Assembly (NCBI GenBank): GCA_958009055.1 | Contig: OY253653.1 | Location: forward strand, 1,116,001 to 1,180,000 | DNA from: Choricystis sp. odSpoLacu1 | Taxonomy: Eukaryota; Chlorophyta; Trebouxiophyceae | Direction of reading: 5' to 3' | Length of the DNA stretch: 64,000 bases | Part shown: positions 22,513-33,964 of the stretch, piece by piece | Layout of the letters: each line of letters begins with the position of its first letter | How positions within the stretch are numbered: position 1 is the stretch's first letter | Notes under the pieces: model-generated | Told to the model about the DNA's origin: nothing | What the model saw: the letters and a program-made list of their open reading frames with translations, nothing else | The model's database searches: none | Made by a program: the position numbers and the translations under genes

Positions 22513-23600
22513 TCAGCACTTCATCTCCTCCATCGCGTACTTGGGGAACAGGAAGGTGGGCGCCTCCGCGCCCTCCTTGTAGTAGGCGTAGCAGAGGGTG
22601 GCCTGTTTGTGTGTGGTGGGGGGGGAAGGGTGGGTGAGAACAAAAAGAAAACAACGCGCCACACACGCTCACCTCCTCTCTCTCCCACACACCACTCCCA
22701 ACTACTCACCTCGCCATCCATCGACTCCCCCGTGAAGAACTGCAGCTCCTTGATCAGCCCAATCAGAAACTTGATCGCAGGCTGCGCCTTGGCCTTGAAC
22801 TCCTCCGCCTTGTCTTCGGGCAGCTTCTCCACCACCTTGCCCAGCCACGGCTTGACGTACCCCATGAACGTTTTCTTGTCGTAGGAGGGTTGTTCGACGA
22901 GGCGGAAGGATTCAATGATGTCAACGACGCGGCGCTTGGAGCCGTCGGCGCCGCCGTCCTCGTCGCCCCCCTCGGCCGAGGGGTTGGCCCCGATGTCGAC
23001 GTCGACGTCGCCGACTTCTTGCCACTGTGGTGGGGTTGGGTGGGGAGAGGGAGAGGGTCAGTGTGGATTTTCTGTGTTTCGGCGTCGCAAGCGCGCGCGC
23101 GCAGCGGCGGCCCGATCGACGCGCGGAGTCTTTTTCTTGTCCTCCCTCTCCCTCTCCCTCTTCTGCGCACCTTGCCGTCCACCTCGAAGAAGAAGCCGTC
23201 CTCCACCTCGCGCATGGGGTACGAGTCGGCGAACATTTCGTCGCCTGGGCGTGGGTGGGTGGGGGGGCGGGGGGGAGTGAGCGTCGAGAGAGCGGGAGAG
23301 GGACACCGACTCGCGGCCCACACGCTGCGCGGCGCTGAGGGCGCGTGGGGGGCGCGTCCCCGCGCACATCTCCCCCCGTCGACGCAAACCAATGCAGAAA
23401 ACGCAGAGCACGTGTTGGCCGCGTGCGGTGTGGGGGAGCGCAGCGCGGCTGCCAAAGCAAAAAAACACGCAGCCGGCGCATGATGGGGGGAGGGGGGGGG
23501 GGGAGCGGGGGCGGCCAAAGCCACAGCGGGCTCACACTCTCTCTGTCACAAACACACGCACGCCAGACTCACCGGAGAGCAGGTCCTTGTAGATGATCAT
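22513..23600 (-). CDS. TCTP: Translationally controlled tumour protein (TCTP)
   Basis: Four exons: 23600-23573, 23244-23171, 23024-22710, 22602-22513, all phases consistent, 168 aa, the usual size. It starts MIIYKDLLSGDEMFADSYP and ends YAMEEMKC, both signatures. The central DIIESFRLVEQPSYDKKTFMGYVK corresponds to TCTP signature 1. TCTP is an abundant cytosolic growth-linked protein; its mRNA is a classic TOP mRNA, of interest because LARP1 is encoded in the same window. Confidence 0.96.
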
Positions 23601-23824
23601 GGTGGGGTGAAAACGCAGTGGGGATGGGGGGCGGAGAAGAGTTTGGAAACGAAGTGTGCGTCAAGAGCGTTGTCCCCTCTCAATTCCGCACGTCCCTCAC
23701 ACTTCCCCCGCAGTCGCTGGGCCCCAGCCTTCTCACCCCCCCGCACACACACGCCCCTGCCGCCTCAGGCAGGGGGCCACACACTCTCCGCGCCACCCAC
23801 ACACACACCCAACAGCACCCAACC

Positions 23825-25690
23825 ATGGCCCCGTCCGCGCAGTCGCTCTACCTGCTGCACGAGTCGGCGTCGGGGTACGCCCTCCTCCACGCCCACGGCC
23901 TGGACGCGGTGGGCGCGTCCACGGACGCGGTGCAGGCGAGCGTGACCGAGCTGGACCGGTTTGGCAAGGTGAGAGAGAAGGAGAGGGAGGGGAGGGAGGG
24001 GGAGGGCGGGAGGCACTCGCGCAACACGGCCGCAAGCCGCCGCATGCCGCGGCCGTCAGGGAGCAAAAAAAAAAAAAAAAAACGGGGCATCCCGCCTGAC
24101 GCTCTGCCTCTGCCGCCACGCGCCCGCACACACGCGGCGCACTCAGCAAGCGTGATGTTGAGCAGGGGAGGAAGGAAGGAGGAGAGGGGTGGGGGGCAGG
24201 GAGACACACACGGCCGCGCCGCCGGCCCGCAGGCGCCTAGCCACCCCCCTCTTTCCCTTCTCACCCCACCAACCCTACACAGGTCGTCAAGCTCACCGCC
24301 TTCCGCCCCCACAAGTCCGCGGCCGACGCCCTGGACCAGGCTAACGCGGTGTCCGAGTCGGCGGCGACGCCCGAGCTGGTTGAGTTCCTGACGGCCAACC
24401 TGCCCAAATGTGCGTCCGTCAAGAAAGCCTCCTTCTCCGTCGGCGTCGCGGACGCCAAGCTGGGGTCCGCCTTGGCGGACGCGGGCGTCCCCTGCGTCGC
24501 GTCGGATGTCGTGGTTGAACTGCTGCGCGGCGTGCGCGCCCACTCGGCCCGCCTCGTCAAAGGCGTCGGCGACGCTGATGCGGCCGCCGCCTCCCTCGGC
24601 CTCGCCCACGCCTACTCCCGCGCCAAGGTCAAGTTCAACGTCAACCGCGTGGACAACATGATCATCCAGGCCATCGCGTTGCTGGACACGCTGGACAAGG
24701 ACGTCAACACGTTTGCGATGCGCGTGCGCGAGTGGTACGGGTGGCACTTCCCCGAGCTGGCAAAGCTGGTGGCCGACAACTATGCGTACGCGTGCGTGGC
24801 CCTGGCTGTCAAAGACAAGGCCGGGCTCACGGAGGAGTCCCTGCCTGCCATTGCTGACGCTCTGGGGGGGGACGCCGACGCGGCGCGCTGCGTGCTCGAC
24901 GCCGCCCGCTCCTCCATGGGGCAGGACGTGTCCCCCATCGACCTCGTCAACATCGAGACGTTTGCCAAGCGCGTCATCGCGCTGGCCGAGTACAGGGCGG
25001 GGCTGGGGACCTACTTGAAAGACAAGATGGCGGCGGTGGCTCCCAACCTGGCCGCCCTGGTCGGCGACACCGTGGGCGCCCGCCTGATCTCGCACGCGGG
25101 GTCGCTGGTCAACCTGGCCAAGTACCCCGCGTCCACGGTCCAGATTCTGGGGGCGGAGAAGGCGTTGTTCAGGGCGCTCAAGACCAAGGGCAACACCCCC
25201 AAATACGGCCTGATTTTTCACTCCTCCTTCATTGGTCGGGCCAAGGCGAGGAACAAGGGGCGCATCTCGCGGTACCTGGCCAACAAGTGCTCGATCGCGT
25301 CGCGGTGAGTAGTGGGGTGGGGTGGGGTGACGGGGGAGGGGAGGGTTTTCTTTTCCATCCCACCCTTTTTTCTCACTCACACGTCACGCACACGCACACT
25401 CTTTCTTCCACAGCATCGACTGCTTCTCCGACATCGTCACCGACGTCTTCGGCGAGAAGATGAGGGAGCAGGTGGAGCAGAGGCTGCGCTTCTATGAGGA
25501 CGGCTCCAAGTGCGACAAGAACGCGGCCGTCATGTCGGCCGCTGCTGCCGCGGCCGGCATGGGGGGTGGTGAGGCGACGGAGGCCGCCCCCAAGAAGGAG
25601 AAGAAGGCCAAGAAGGTGGAGAAAAAGGAGAAGCGCAAGAAAGGGGAGGACGACGGCAGCGAGAAAAAGAAGAAAAAGTCCAAAAAATGA
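23825..25690 (+). CDS. NOP56: NOP56, box C/D snoRNP core protein
   Basis: Exons 23825-23968, 24283-25304 and 25414-25690, 480 aa. It assembles with fibrillarin, NOP58 and SNU13 for rRNA 2'-O-methylation. The N-terminal domain [18 protein letters not shown], the coiled coil with [20 protein letters not shown], and the Nop domain ([70 protein letters not shown]) are near-identical to the family; this fits NOP56 rather than NOP58. The tail is a KKE/KKK repeat. Intron 1 (314 nt) has an A18 run at about 24065-24082. A G8 run at 24864-24871 is in frame, a useful control for the broken runs elsewhere. Confidence 0.96.
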
Positions 25691-25914
25691 GAGAGGGTGG
25701 GTGAGAATGTATGGGGATTTGTTTTTTCTTCATGAGTTTACCGCGGGTTGTGCGTGCGGGGGGAAGAGAGAGCGGGGAACGGGTCTTTTGGCTTGTTTGC
25801 CTTTTTTTTTGTTTTTGTTTTTCGTCTCTCACACCCTTGTGTATTTTTCTTTCCCACACGCACGAGCACACGACCCCTCTCCTCTCTCTCTGCTCTGCTC
25901 TGACTCCACCCCCC

Positions 25915-27239
25915 ATGGCGTCCAACGACACCGACGCCGCCGCCCTGGCCGCGCGCGCGGCCGCGCACGGCGTGCGCGGCGACTGGGTGGCCGCCGTCGA
26001 CGACGCCCGCCGCGCGGTGGAGGCGGACGGCAAGTGCGCCGAGGCGCACCTGCAGCGCGGGTAAGAGCGTGTGTTGTGTGGGGGCAGAGGGACGGCGGCG
26101 GTGCGCGGGGGGGGGCTGTCAATGGGTCGGCCTCCGAGCAACACACGCGCCCCCTCGCGCCCCCTCCTCTCCCCCGCCCTGTCCCGGCCCCTGCAGTGGC
26201 TGGGCCGCTAGCCTCGAGGCTGGGTGGTGGGGGTGGGGGTGGGCAGAGGGGACGCGGCGACACGCGGCGCGGCCGTTTTTGGGATGGGGGGCTCGATGGT
26301 CTCTCCGGACACGCTAGAGCCGTCGTCGGCCTGCCCTCACCCACGAACCCACCAACAGCATCGCCCTCTTCCACCTGGACGAGTTCGAGACCGCGCACGC
26401 CGCCCTGACCCGGGCGGCTGCCCTGGCGCCCTCCTCTGCCGAGGCAGCCGCCTGGCTGCGCAAGGCCGCGGCCGAACTCTCGTCGGAAGGCGTCGGCGTC
26501 GGCCCCGTCACGCCGGACGTGTCCCCCCCCCCCGCCCGGCACCGGGGCCGCGTCCCCGCCCGCGCCCCCCCACCCCCCCTACCGCGACCAATGGTTTCAG
26601 ATGTACGGCGGGGTGGAGGTGGACGTGTTGGCCAAACGCGTACCCAAGGAAGCTGTCAGTGTGACCATCAACCCCCGCCGCCTGCGCGTGCGGGTGGATG
26701 GTGGCCACCCGGGTGGCTCCACCGCCGCGCCACGCGACTACGAGCTGGACATCCCCCTGTGGGGGGAGGTGTCCGTGGCTGGCTCCCACCACGAGGTGAC
26801 CCCCTCCAAGATTGTCGTCCGCCTGGCCAAAGCGGCGCCCGGCGCCTGGGCCGACCTGGCGGCGTGCGGGCCGCAAGCTGCGGCCGCGCCACCCACGCTG
26901 GGGGATGGTGGTGGTGGTGGCAGCGGCCCCAGTGCCGCTGCCCCCCCCGCGTCTCACCCCACCTACCCGTCGTCCGCCCTGCGCCGCGTCGACTGGGCCG
27001 CTGTGGAGGCCGCCGCCGACGCCGACCCCGACCCCGTGTCTGGTGAAGCCGCCCTGCAACACTTCTTCCAGGATCTCTACAAAGATGCAGACGAAGACAC
27101 GCGCCGCGCGATGGTGAAGAGTTACGTTGAATCCAAAGGCACATCCCTCTCCACTGTGTGGAGGGATGTGGCCGCCAAAGACTTTGGGGCGGAGGCGGCG
27201 CCGCCCGAGGGGCAGGAGATGCGGACGTACGAGTATTGA
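25915..27239 (+). CDS. SGT1: SGT1 co-chaperone (HSP90/SKP1 adaptor)
   Basis: Exons 25915-26060 and 26359-27239, about 341 aa. An N-terminal TPR region (GDWVAAVDDARRAVE, AEAHLQRGIALFHLDEFETAHAAL) is followed by the CS domain (YRDQWFQMYGGVEVDVLAK, VTINPRRLRVRVDG, ELDIPLWGEV) and the SGS domain (DEDTRRAMVKSYVESKGTSLSTVW...EMRTYEY). SGT1 links HSP90 to SCF ligases and, in plants, to immune receptors. The C11 run at 26523-26533 must lose one base to join the TPR and CS regions; the corrected linker is PPPPGTGAASPPAPPHPP. Confidence 0.93.
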
Positions 27240-27779
27240 AGAGGGAGAGGGTGGTTGTGCCGGGGAGAAAGAGAGGGAGAGGCAGCCTTTCTTCTTTTCG
27301 GGTGGCCGAACAAACCGACCCACCGAAGAGAAGGCTCCTTTCCGCCCCCCACCCCCTCATCCACGCGTTATGTACACAAGAAATATATCCTCCCCCTCTC
27401 AAAAGAGGGTGGATCTTTCCGAGTCGGGTCGATCTTTCCCCTCCTCCTTTTTTTTCATTCCCCCCCCCCCAAAAAAGTCATGCTTCAGTTCCTCCCTGTC
27501 CACCAGGAGAGTTGACCATGCTGCCCCCCCCACCACCACCATACACACCCCCACACGTCGACGCAGGCCTGTGTTTTCAGTCCCTGCCACACGCGAAGAA
27601 TGCAGCCCCGCTTTGTGCGGTGGCTCTCTGTGCGCGCTGGCGCGGACTCCGACCCACTTTTCGCCACACCGACGCCCCTTCTGAAGCCTCCTTCCCCGCA
27701 TCCCCATCCCCCCCCCTGCTTTCTTTTCTCTCTCTCCTGCAAACAACACGCAAGCACGCGCCAACCCCAAGAGGAAGAA
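27240..27779. other. Intergenic, 3' of SGT1
   Basis: No gene seen. Pyrimidine-rich, with a C10 run near 27461 and T-rich patches; precedes the minisatellite. Confidence 0.4.
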
Positions 27780-28043
27780 GCAGAAGAAAGCAGCAGAATC
27801 ACAGCAGAAGAAAGCAGCAGAATCACAGCAGAAGAAAGCAGCAGAATCACAGCAGAAGAAAGCAGCAGAATCACAGCAGAAGAAAGCAGCAGAATCACAG
27901 CAGAAGAAAGCAGCAGAATCACAGCAGAAGAAAGCAGCAGAATCACAGCAGAAGAAAGCAGCAGAATCACAGCAGAAGAAAGCAGCAGAATCACAGCAGA
28001 AGAAAGCAGCAGAATCACAGCAGAAGAAAGCAGCAGAATCACA
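27780..28043. repeat. 24-bp minisatellite, 11 tandem copies
   Basis: The unit is 24 bp, gcagaagaaagcagcagaat followed by caca, present 11 times without visible variation. It lies between the convergent SGT1 and SLP-phosphatase genes, 16 bp from the latter's stop codon. Because 24 is a multiple of 3 and the unit lacks stops in several frames, it yields long but meaningless ORFs on both strands. Confidence 0.95.
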
Positions 28044-28059
28044 GAGCCGTTTTGCACTG

Positions 28060-29485
28060 CTATTTCACGCGACGGCCGCCACCGGCTGCGGCGGCGGCGG
28101 CGGCTCCACCCCCTCCCCTCCCACCGGCCACCACCGCGGCACCCGTCGCGCGCCCCCCCCCCCTGTCCCCCGGCACCGTGACGGGCACCTCCCCCTCCCT
28201 GAGCACGCGCACGGTGGCACCATCGTTCAGAATCTCCAGGACTTGGACTCGGCCGTCGCCACACCCGGCCGACAGACCGACATCCACGCGCAGCGCGGCG
28301 CCGCCGCACGCGCCGTTGACGCCAGCCTCCTGGATGGTGTGCCCCATGACCATGCGGGCGGCGCCCGGGATGGATTGGAGGGCGACGCGCAGTGAGTCAC
28401 CTAAAGGGTGGGAAGTGGGCTGGTTGTTTGTGTTTTGTGTGCGTCGTTCCTCTCTCCCACCCACACCCACACCCAACACCACACACTCACAATCACAGCT
28501 GGCCGCGTCCTCGTGCGAGTAGTCGCGCGCCCACACGACCGCGTCCCGCCCCCCCAGAATCGGGGGCATGGTGGTGTGTGAGGGTTCGCCCCGCATCCAT
28601 GCCGAAGCGCTCTCATTGATCGCGGCCATGCCCGCCGCCCCGTGCACGCCGTGCGACGGCAGCACGCCACCGTGCACAAAGACGGAGGACCCAATCTGCA
28701 GCACGACGCGGGAGGGGGCGAGAAAGCGGGTGGTGACGGGGCCGCCCGGGCGCAGCGCGGCGGCGCGGGCGGGGGTCGCGGCAGCGCGCGTGGAGGCTTC
28801 ATCCAGGGCGATGGGTTCAGTCAGCCCCGTCACGTCAGCACCGTCACCGCCTCCGTCGCAGCCGCACCGGCGCTTCCAGGCGGCAGCTAAAGCTTCCACG
28901 GCCGCCCTGTGCGCAAACGCTTGAGACCCGCCGCGTGTAGCGTACCGAAACCTACCCGCCACGTTGAGCGTCTCATGGTTGCCGTGCAGCGTGTGGACGG
29001 CGCCACCAGCTGCCGCGGCTTCATTGGACAACCTCTCCAGCAGGTGGAGGAGGGACAGTTCTCCGTCGCCGCGGTCCAGGATGTCACCCACCTGCACCAC
29101 CACACTGCCCCCCCCACACCACCTGTCGTCCTGGCCCAGCACGCCCGCCAGGCGCAGGGCGCGGCGTGCTTTGGACGCGTCGCCGTGCAGGTCGCCCACC
29201 GCGATGACGCGGGGGGCAGCTGGCAGGACGGGGGGGCCTGGGCGGGGAGGGGTGGCCGGGCGCACGGCGGCCAGGCCGCCCGCGTGCACGGTGTCTGTAA
29301 AGGCGTCCAGGAAGGCGGCAAAGGACTGTGGACGGAGGGAGAGGGAGGTGGTCGAAACACGCGAGAAGCACGATGCGACACCGCTCCCCACCACCACACC
29401 CTTCCCGCACCTGCCGAAACGCGGGCGTGGAGCAGGCAGCGGGCTCACGCTTCTCGCGCAGCCAGGACAGGGCGCGGTCGATCAT
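28060..29485 (-). CDS. Shewanella-like (SLP/SHLP) PPP-family phosphatase
   Basis: Exons 29485-29411, 29325-28491 and 28400-28060, phases consistent, 416 aa. Metallophosphoesterase motifs: GDLHGD, GDILDRGD, LHGNHETLN, a VFVHGG block and MVMGHTIQEAGV. The spacing and the Ala-rich insert match the SLP group of plants and algae (bacterial-type PPP phosphatases, often plastid or ER/mitochondrial) rather than PP1/PP2A. The short first exon (MIDRALSWLREKREP) is not an obvious transit peptide. The C-terminus is a Gly/Ala-rich tail ending RRVK. Confidence 0.82.
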
Positions 29486-29719
29486 GGTGTGTGGGAAAAC
29501 GCAAAATGCGCGCACAGAAGTGTGGGAATAAGTGAAAAACGAAAAAAATACATCGCTCGTCGTCGCCGACGGCGTTTTTTTTTGTGCCGCCAATTCGCGG
29601 GCGTGCGCGGGGCGAGTCCAGCTTGCGTGCGCTCACAATCATCTCCCGGAACACTCTCACCTTCCCACAAGCGTCACTAGTGCACGCACGCCGCGAACCG
29701 ACACCAAACACACAACAAA

Positions 29720-30930
29720 ATGTCAAGCTTCGTCGCGACGCCACGCATCAAGTCGGTCGACCTGGAGTCGTGCGCCCAGCGGCACAGACACATATGTGAG
29801 TGTGTGATGGAAAGAGAGGAATCGAGAGGGAGAGGAAGATGAAATCACGCTAGCCGCGCTTTTTCGACAGTCCCCCCTCCTCCCTCAGCCCACGACTGCT
29901 GCACCCAGCTCGACCCTTTCGCCCTCTTCCGCAACCCGCCCTTCACCGACGCCGACTGGACTCGCCACTCGGGGTGGCGCAGGCTGCTGCCCCGGTCTCA
30001 CTTGTCGGTGCTGCGCGTCATTGCCTGGTACTGGCCGCCCCTCGCCGTCGAGGCTGCCCTTTCAGCCGCGGTCGTGGGTACCAAGCCGCCGCTGTGCACC
30101 ATCCAGACTGGCCATCTCTGGCTCACGGCGACCTGATCACGCCTCTGTCGTTGACCGCGTTTTTGTTGGGCTTGTTGCTTGTCTTCCGCACAAACACAGC
30201 CTACGACCGGTGGTGGGAAGCGCGCAAGATCTGGGGTGGCCTCGCGGGAGACACTCGCACCCTGGCCAGGCGCGCGGTGGCGTGGTCGACCCGCGGTCCC
30301 AGCGGGGGTGACTGCAACCCGTTGCCCCCGGCCGCCGCAGAAGCGCTGCGCTGGACGGCGGCCGCCCCGGTCGCGCTCGCGATGCGCGTTGCCTCCACAC
30401 CTGCCGAACGCGATGCCTGGACGGCGGGCCTGGCCGATGTCCTCCACCCCGACGACGCGCTGACGGTGGCCTCATCTCCAAACCCGCCGGGTCTCGTCGC
30501 CGTGCGGCTTGGCGCCGCGCTGGCGGCGATTCCTGGTCTGTGCGGACCGCTGCTCGCGGCCCTCGACTCCACCGTCGACGCCTATAGTGCCCGCGCCGTG
30601 TCCGCCGACCGGCTGCGTAACCAGGCCATCCCAACCGCGTACACGCGCAACACCGCGCGTTTTATGATTGTGTGGCTCGCGTTTTTGCCGCTGGCCGTCT
30701 TTGACCGTTTTCGTTGGGCGACGCCGGTGCCTGTCCTCATCATCTCATTCTTCCTGCTGGCGGTGGAGAACTGTGCGTCACAGCTGGAAAACTCACATGC
30801 TGTACTCCCGCTGGACGTGCTGGTGGCGGCAGCGGTTGACAGCGTCACGTCGCAGCCCGAGTGGCGGATGGCGCACCCCTCGCCAGCGCCCGTGGCCCTG
30901 ATGCCGCCGAAAAACGGAATGGATCGGTAA
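29720..30930 (+). CDS. Bestrophin-like anion channel (VCCN1/BST type), one frame break
   Basis: Exons 29720-29795 and 29889-30930. Family motifs: LTAFLLGLLLVFRTNTAYDRWWEARKIWGG with the preceding span, then QAIPTAYTRNTARFMIVWLAFLPLAVFD and AVENCASQLENSHAVLPLD. Plant and algal members conduct Cl- or HCO3- across thylakoid membranes. The N-terminal part (LDPFALFRNPPFTDADW...SVLRVIAWYWPP) is in one frame and the channel core in the frame reached by adding one base at about 30070-30125. No long run is there; a 29-nt intron at 30078-30106 (gtacc...tccag) would also restore the frame. Corrected length is about 372 aa. An obvious transit peptide is not seen. Confidence 0.78.
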
Positions 30931-30980
30931 AATTCATTGTTTCTTTAGCTTGTGTTTGTTCGTTTCGTTGTTACATTCTT

Positions 30981-31478
30981 TCATTGCGTTGCCTTTGGGT
31001 CACCAGGCGGTGGTGTCGCTGCCCTCTCTCTCTCTTTCTCCTCATCCAACAAACTCCATCCCCTCGCCGGCCCCGGCACCCCCGTCGGCAGCGTCACATC
31101 CACCGCCACCAGGGTCCAGCCATCGGGCCGCCACCGGGCGGCGATGCCGGCGAGAACGTTGTCTTTCCGGGGTGGCGCAGCTGGAACCGCCGTGACCGTC
31201 ACATCGGCGCCGCCTCTCCCACCCACCACCTCAAACGTGGCGTGCGCGGTGCGCGTGCGCAGGGGGGCAGCCAGGGCAGACCTCCACCATGGGCCCAGGT
31301 GGATGGGGGGGCCGAGGGCGGCCGCGACGGCGGGGGAGTGGGTGGCGAGGTGGGCGGGGCGGGAGGTCACAGCTCTATAAACGAGCGTGTCGTCCACCGC
31401 GTCTGCCGTGGCGGCTGCTGTCACTGCGCCCAGGGCAGAGAGTAGGGCGGTGGACGCCAGCCTGCGGGATGTGGGCAT
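30981..31478 (-). CDS. COA1/TIM21-like mitochondrial inner-membrane protein
   Basis: 165 aa, single exon. An N-terminal hydrophobic segment (LASTALLSALGAVTAAATA) is followed by HSPAVAAALGPPIHLGPWW, a middle beta region, and RWRPDGWTLVAVDVTLP. The ALGxP and GxWxLxxVxVxLP pattern is that of COA1/TIM21 family proteins, which act in cytochrome oxidase assembly or presequence import. Which subfamily is unclear. Confidence 0.6.
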   Translation of the reverse strand: MPTSRRLASTALLSALGAVTAAATADAVDDTLVYRAVTSRPAHLATHSPAVAAALGPPIHLGPWWRSALAAPLRTRTAHATFEVVGGRGGADVTVTAVPAAPPRKDNVLAGIAARWRPDGWTLVAVDVTLPTGVPGPARGWSLLDEEKERERAATPPPGDPKATQ

Positions 31479-31619
31479 CGCCGGCGGGAGAGAGAGAGGG
31501 GGGCCAACGTGGGCGAAAAAGTGAGGGTCGACTTTTTAACACGCATTTCTAACCACATTTCGCCTGGCGGTTGGCGCGCCGTTTGCGGCGCCACACACAC
31601 GCACACACACACACACCCA

Positions 31620-32747
31620 ATGAACGCCTCTGCAGCGCAACCTACCCCTCCTTCCTGGGCCGCCCGCGTCGCCGGCTGGCTGGCACGCGTGTTTGCATCA
31701 CCATCCTCCCCGCTCGACAGCCTGCGCGCCGATGGTCCCGTGACGTTCTCGGGCTGCTCCATTGCTGCTCGCAGGGCCGTGGAGTCGACCCACCCTCAAG
31801 CCATCGCCAGAGATCCTTTGGCCGCGTCCCTGGCGGGGCGCGCCGCGGTCGACGCGGCCAAGCGGCGCGGCTCCACACGCGGTGGCGTCAGCGCCATGGC
31901 CATACGCACGCGCTGGTTTGATGACGAGATTGTGCAGGCGTTGGAGACGGGGAGAGGGGCGGCGGTGGAGGTGGGAATGACACCGCACGGCGACCGCCTC
32001 TCCCTGACCATCACCCCACCCACCCCCACACCCACCCCACCCCGCCAAGTCGTCGCCCTGGGAGCCGGTATGGACGCCCGCCCCTGGCGCCTGCCCCTGC
32101 CCCCCGGCACGCGGTGGTGGGAGGTGGACGTGGACCGCGTGTTGGCGGTGAAGGGTGGCCTGTTGACCCGCGCTGCGCGCGCGGGCGGCGTGCCGATGGA
32201 TTTGGTGACGACGAGTGGATGGCAACCTCTGCCTCAGCCACGCGCCCCACGCACAATAGCCCACCCGCTGCACGCAGCCACGCTGGCCTTTGTCGCCGCG
32301 GATGTCGGGGCGCGCGGGTGGGGCCACGCCCTCGCGACCGCCCACCACGATGCCACCACACCCACCCTGTTCATTGCGGAGGGCATCATCATGTACATGG
32401 ATGGCGAGGCGGGCGCGGCCGCCCTGCTGAGCGAAGCCGCATCGATCGCGGCGCCCGGGTCGCTGTTGCTGGTGGTGTCTGTGACTGCGGCCGCTGCAGC
32501 CGCCGCCCGGGCACGCGCCAACAAACAATTCGCCCGGTCGGCCTGGACGTTTGGGTGTGATGCGATCCACCCGGAGCGCCTGCTGGCGGCGACCGGGTGG
32601 CGAGTCGTGGGCGCCGACACGCGGTCCGACATGGCTCGACGCTACGCGACCGCGATCGGGGGGCGGCCCCTGGAGTTCAGCGTCAGGCCGCCGGGGACGC
32701 GCAGCCAGGGGGAGAGCTTGTTTATGGTGGCGGAGCGGTTTGTGTAG
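31620..32747 (+). CDS. LCMT/PPM-family SAM-dependent methyltransferase
   Basis: 375 aa, single exon. SAM motif I is VVALGAGMDARPWRL, with the WEVDVDRVLAVK acidic motif and LFIAEGIIMYMD in motif IV. An early SIAARRAVESTHPQAIARDPLA and IAIRTRWFDD-like region match the leucine carboxyl methyltransferase-like (COG3315) fold. The family includes PP2A LCMT1, TYW4 and many uncharacterised O-methyltransferases; the substrate is unknown. Confidence 0.8.
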   Translation: MNASAAQPTPPSWAARVAGWLARVFASPSSPLDSLRADGPVTFSGCSIAARRAVESTHPQAIARDPLAASLAGRAAVDAAKRRGSTRGGVSAMAIRTRWFDDEIVQALETGRGAAVEVGMTPHGDRLSLTITPPTPTPTPPRQVVALGAGMDARPWRLPLPPGTRWWEVDVDRVLAVKGGLLTRAARAGGVPMDLVTTSGWQPLPQPRAPRTIAHPLHAATLAFVAADVGARGWGHALATAHHDATTPTLFIAEGIIMYMDGEAGAAALLSEAASIAAPGSLLLVVSVTAAAAAAARARANKQFARSAWTFGCDAIHPERLLAATGWRVVGADTRSDMARRYATAIGGRPLEFSVRPPGTRSQGESLFMVAERFV

Positions 32748-32791
32748 ACAGAGAAAAAAAGACTTGGCTAGTGTTTCGTTCCTTTCCTGCG

Positions 32792-33964
32792 ATGGCCACC
32801 CTTTCTCACCTTCCCACCCTCCACACCTCCCGCCCCGTGTGCAGCACGCTGCTGCACACTCGGCCCGTCGCTCCTGCCGCGCGGCGGGCGGCTCTGCCGA
32901 CGCGTCCGTGCGCACCGGCGCTGCGGTCGCCGACGCCTCCCCTACGCGGCTTGCGCCTCGTGCGCCGCGCGACTGCCGGCACGCCCGGCCACATTCGGGC
33001 CACCGAGCTGCTGGAGGTGGCCCTCAAAGCGGCGGACGCGGGGGCAGAGGTGCGTGGATCGTGAAAGTCGGGAGAGGACGCGGAAATGGGCGACGGCGCG
33101 CTCGTTTTTCCAACACCCCACCCACCCAAAACACAGGTCGTGCGCGCCGCCCTGGACAAGCCGCGCACCATCTCCTTCAAGGGCGCCACTGATTTGGTCA
33201 CTGAAACGGATGCTGCATCCGAGGACGCCATCCTGGCTGTGCTGCGGGCCGCCCACCCGACCCACGCGATCCTGGGGGAAGAGGGCGGCGTCTCGGGCGA
33301 CACGTCGTCCGACTACCTGTGGTGTGTCGACCCGTTAGACGGCACCACCAACTTTGCGCACGGGTATCCCTCGTTTGCTGTGTCAGTGGGTGTGTTGAGG
33401 CATGCCGTCCCTGTCGCTGGTGTCGTCATTGAGTTTGTCGGCGGCCCGGGCGCGTGGGCCACCAAAACCTACGCCGCCTCCCGCAACGGGGGGGCAACGT
33501 TGAATGGCAAGCCCATCGCCGCCTCTCGCACATCTGACGTGACGCGCAGCCTGCTGGTCACGGGATTTGGGTACGACCACGACGCCGCGTGGTCGGCCAA
33601 CCTGGACCTCTTCCGCCACTTCACCGACGTGTCTCAAGGCGTGAGGCGCCTGGGCGCGGCCTCGGTCGACCTGTGCCACGTGGCCCTGGGCGTGGTGGAT
33701 GCCTACTGGGAGTTCAGGCTGAAACCGTGGGACGTGGCGGCGGGTGTGCTCATCGTTGAGGAGGCGGGGGGCAGAGTCACCACGATGGACGGCAACCCTT
33801 TCTCACCTTTTTCCAGGTCGGTGCTGGCCACCAATGACGCGCTGCACGAAACGATTCAGGAGCACACGGAAGCTGCGACGGTGCGGTTGAGGGAGGATGG
33901 AATGGATTTCAGCCCCTGGTATATTCCGAAGGGCTTCATCGTGAAGAGTGGTGCACAACTGTGA
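32792..33964 (+). CDS. IMPL1: Inositol monophosphatase-like (IMPL1), plastid
   Basis: Exons 32792-33049 and 33137-33964, 361 aa. The first ~60 residues are Arg/Pro/Ser-rich, a plastid transit peptide. The IMPase metal-binding motifs are all present: GATDLVTETD, ILGEEG, DPLDGTTNFAHGYP and KPWDVAAGVLIVEEAGG. It matches plant IMPL1, which hydrolyses myo-inositol monophosphates and related phosphates in the plastid. Confidence 0.9.

Noticed and set aside
23969..24282. Box C/D snoRNA in NOP56 intron 1
   Set aside because: A gtgatgt resembling box C is present, but no CTGA follows at suitable distance and no terminal stem is visible.
27780..28043. CRISPR-like array
   Set aside because: The 24-bp units are contiguous and identical with no spacers, and the genome is eukaryotic.
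27485..28309. Long frames encoding 8-residue repeats on both strands
   Set aside because: They are products of the 24-bp minisatellite; the frames extend into unrelated flanks and lack start context or conservation.
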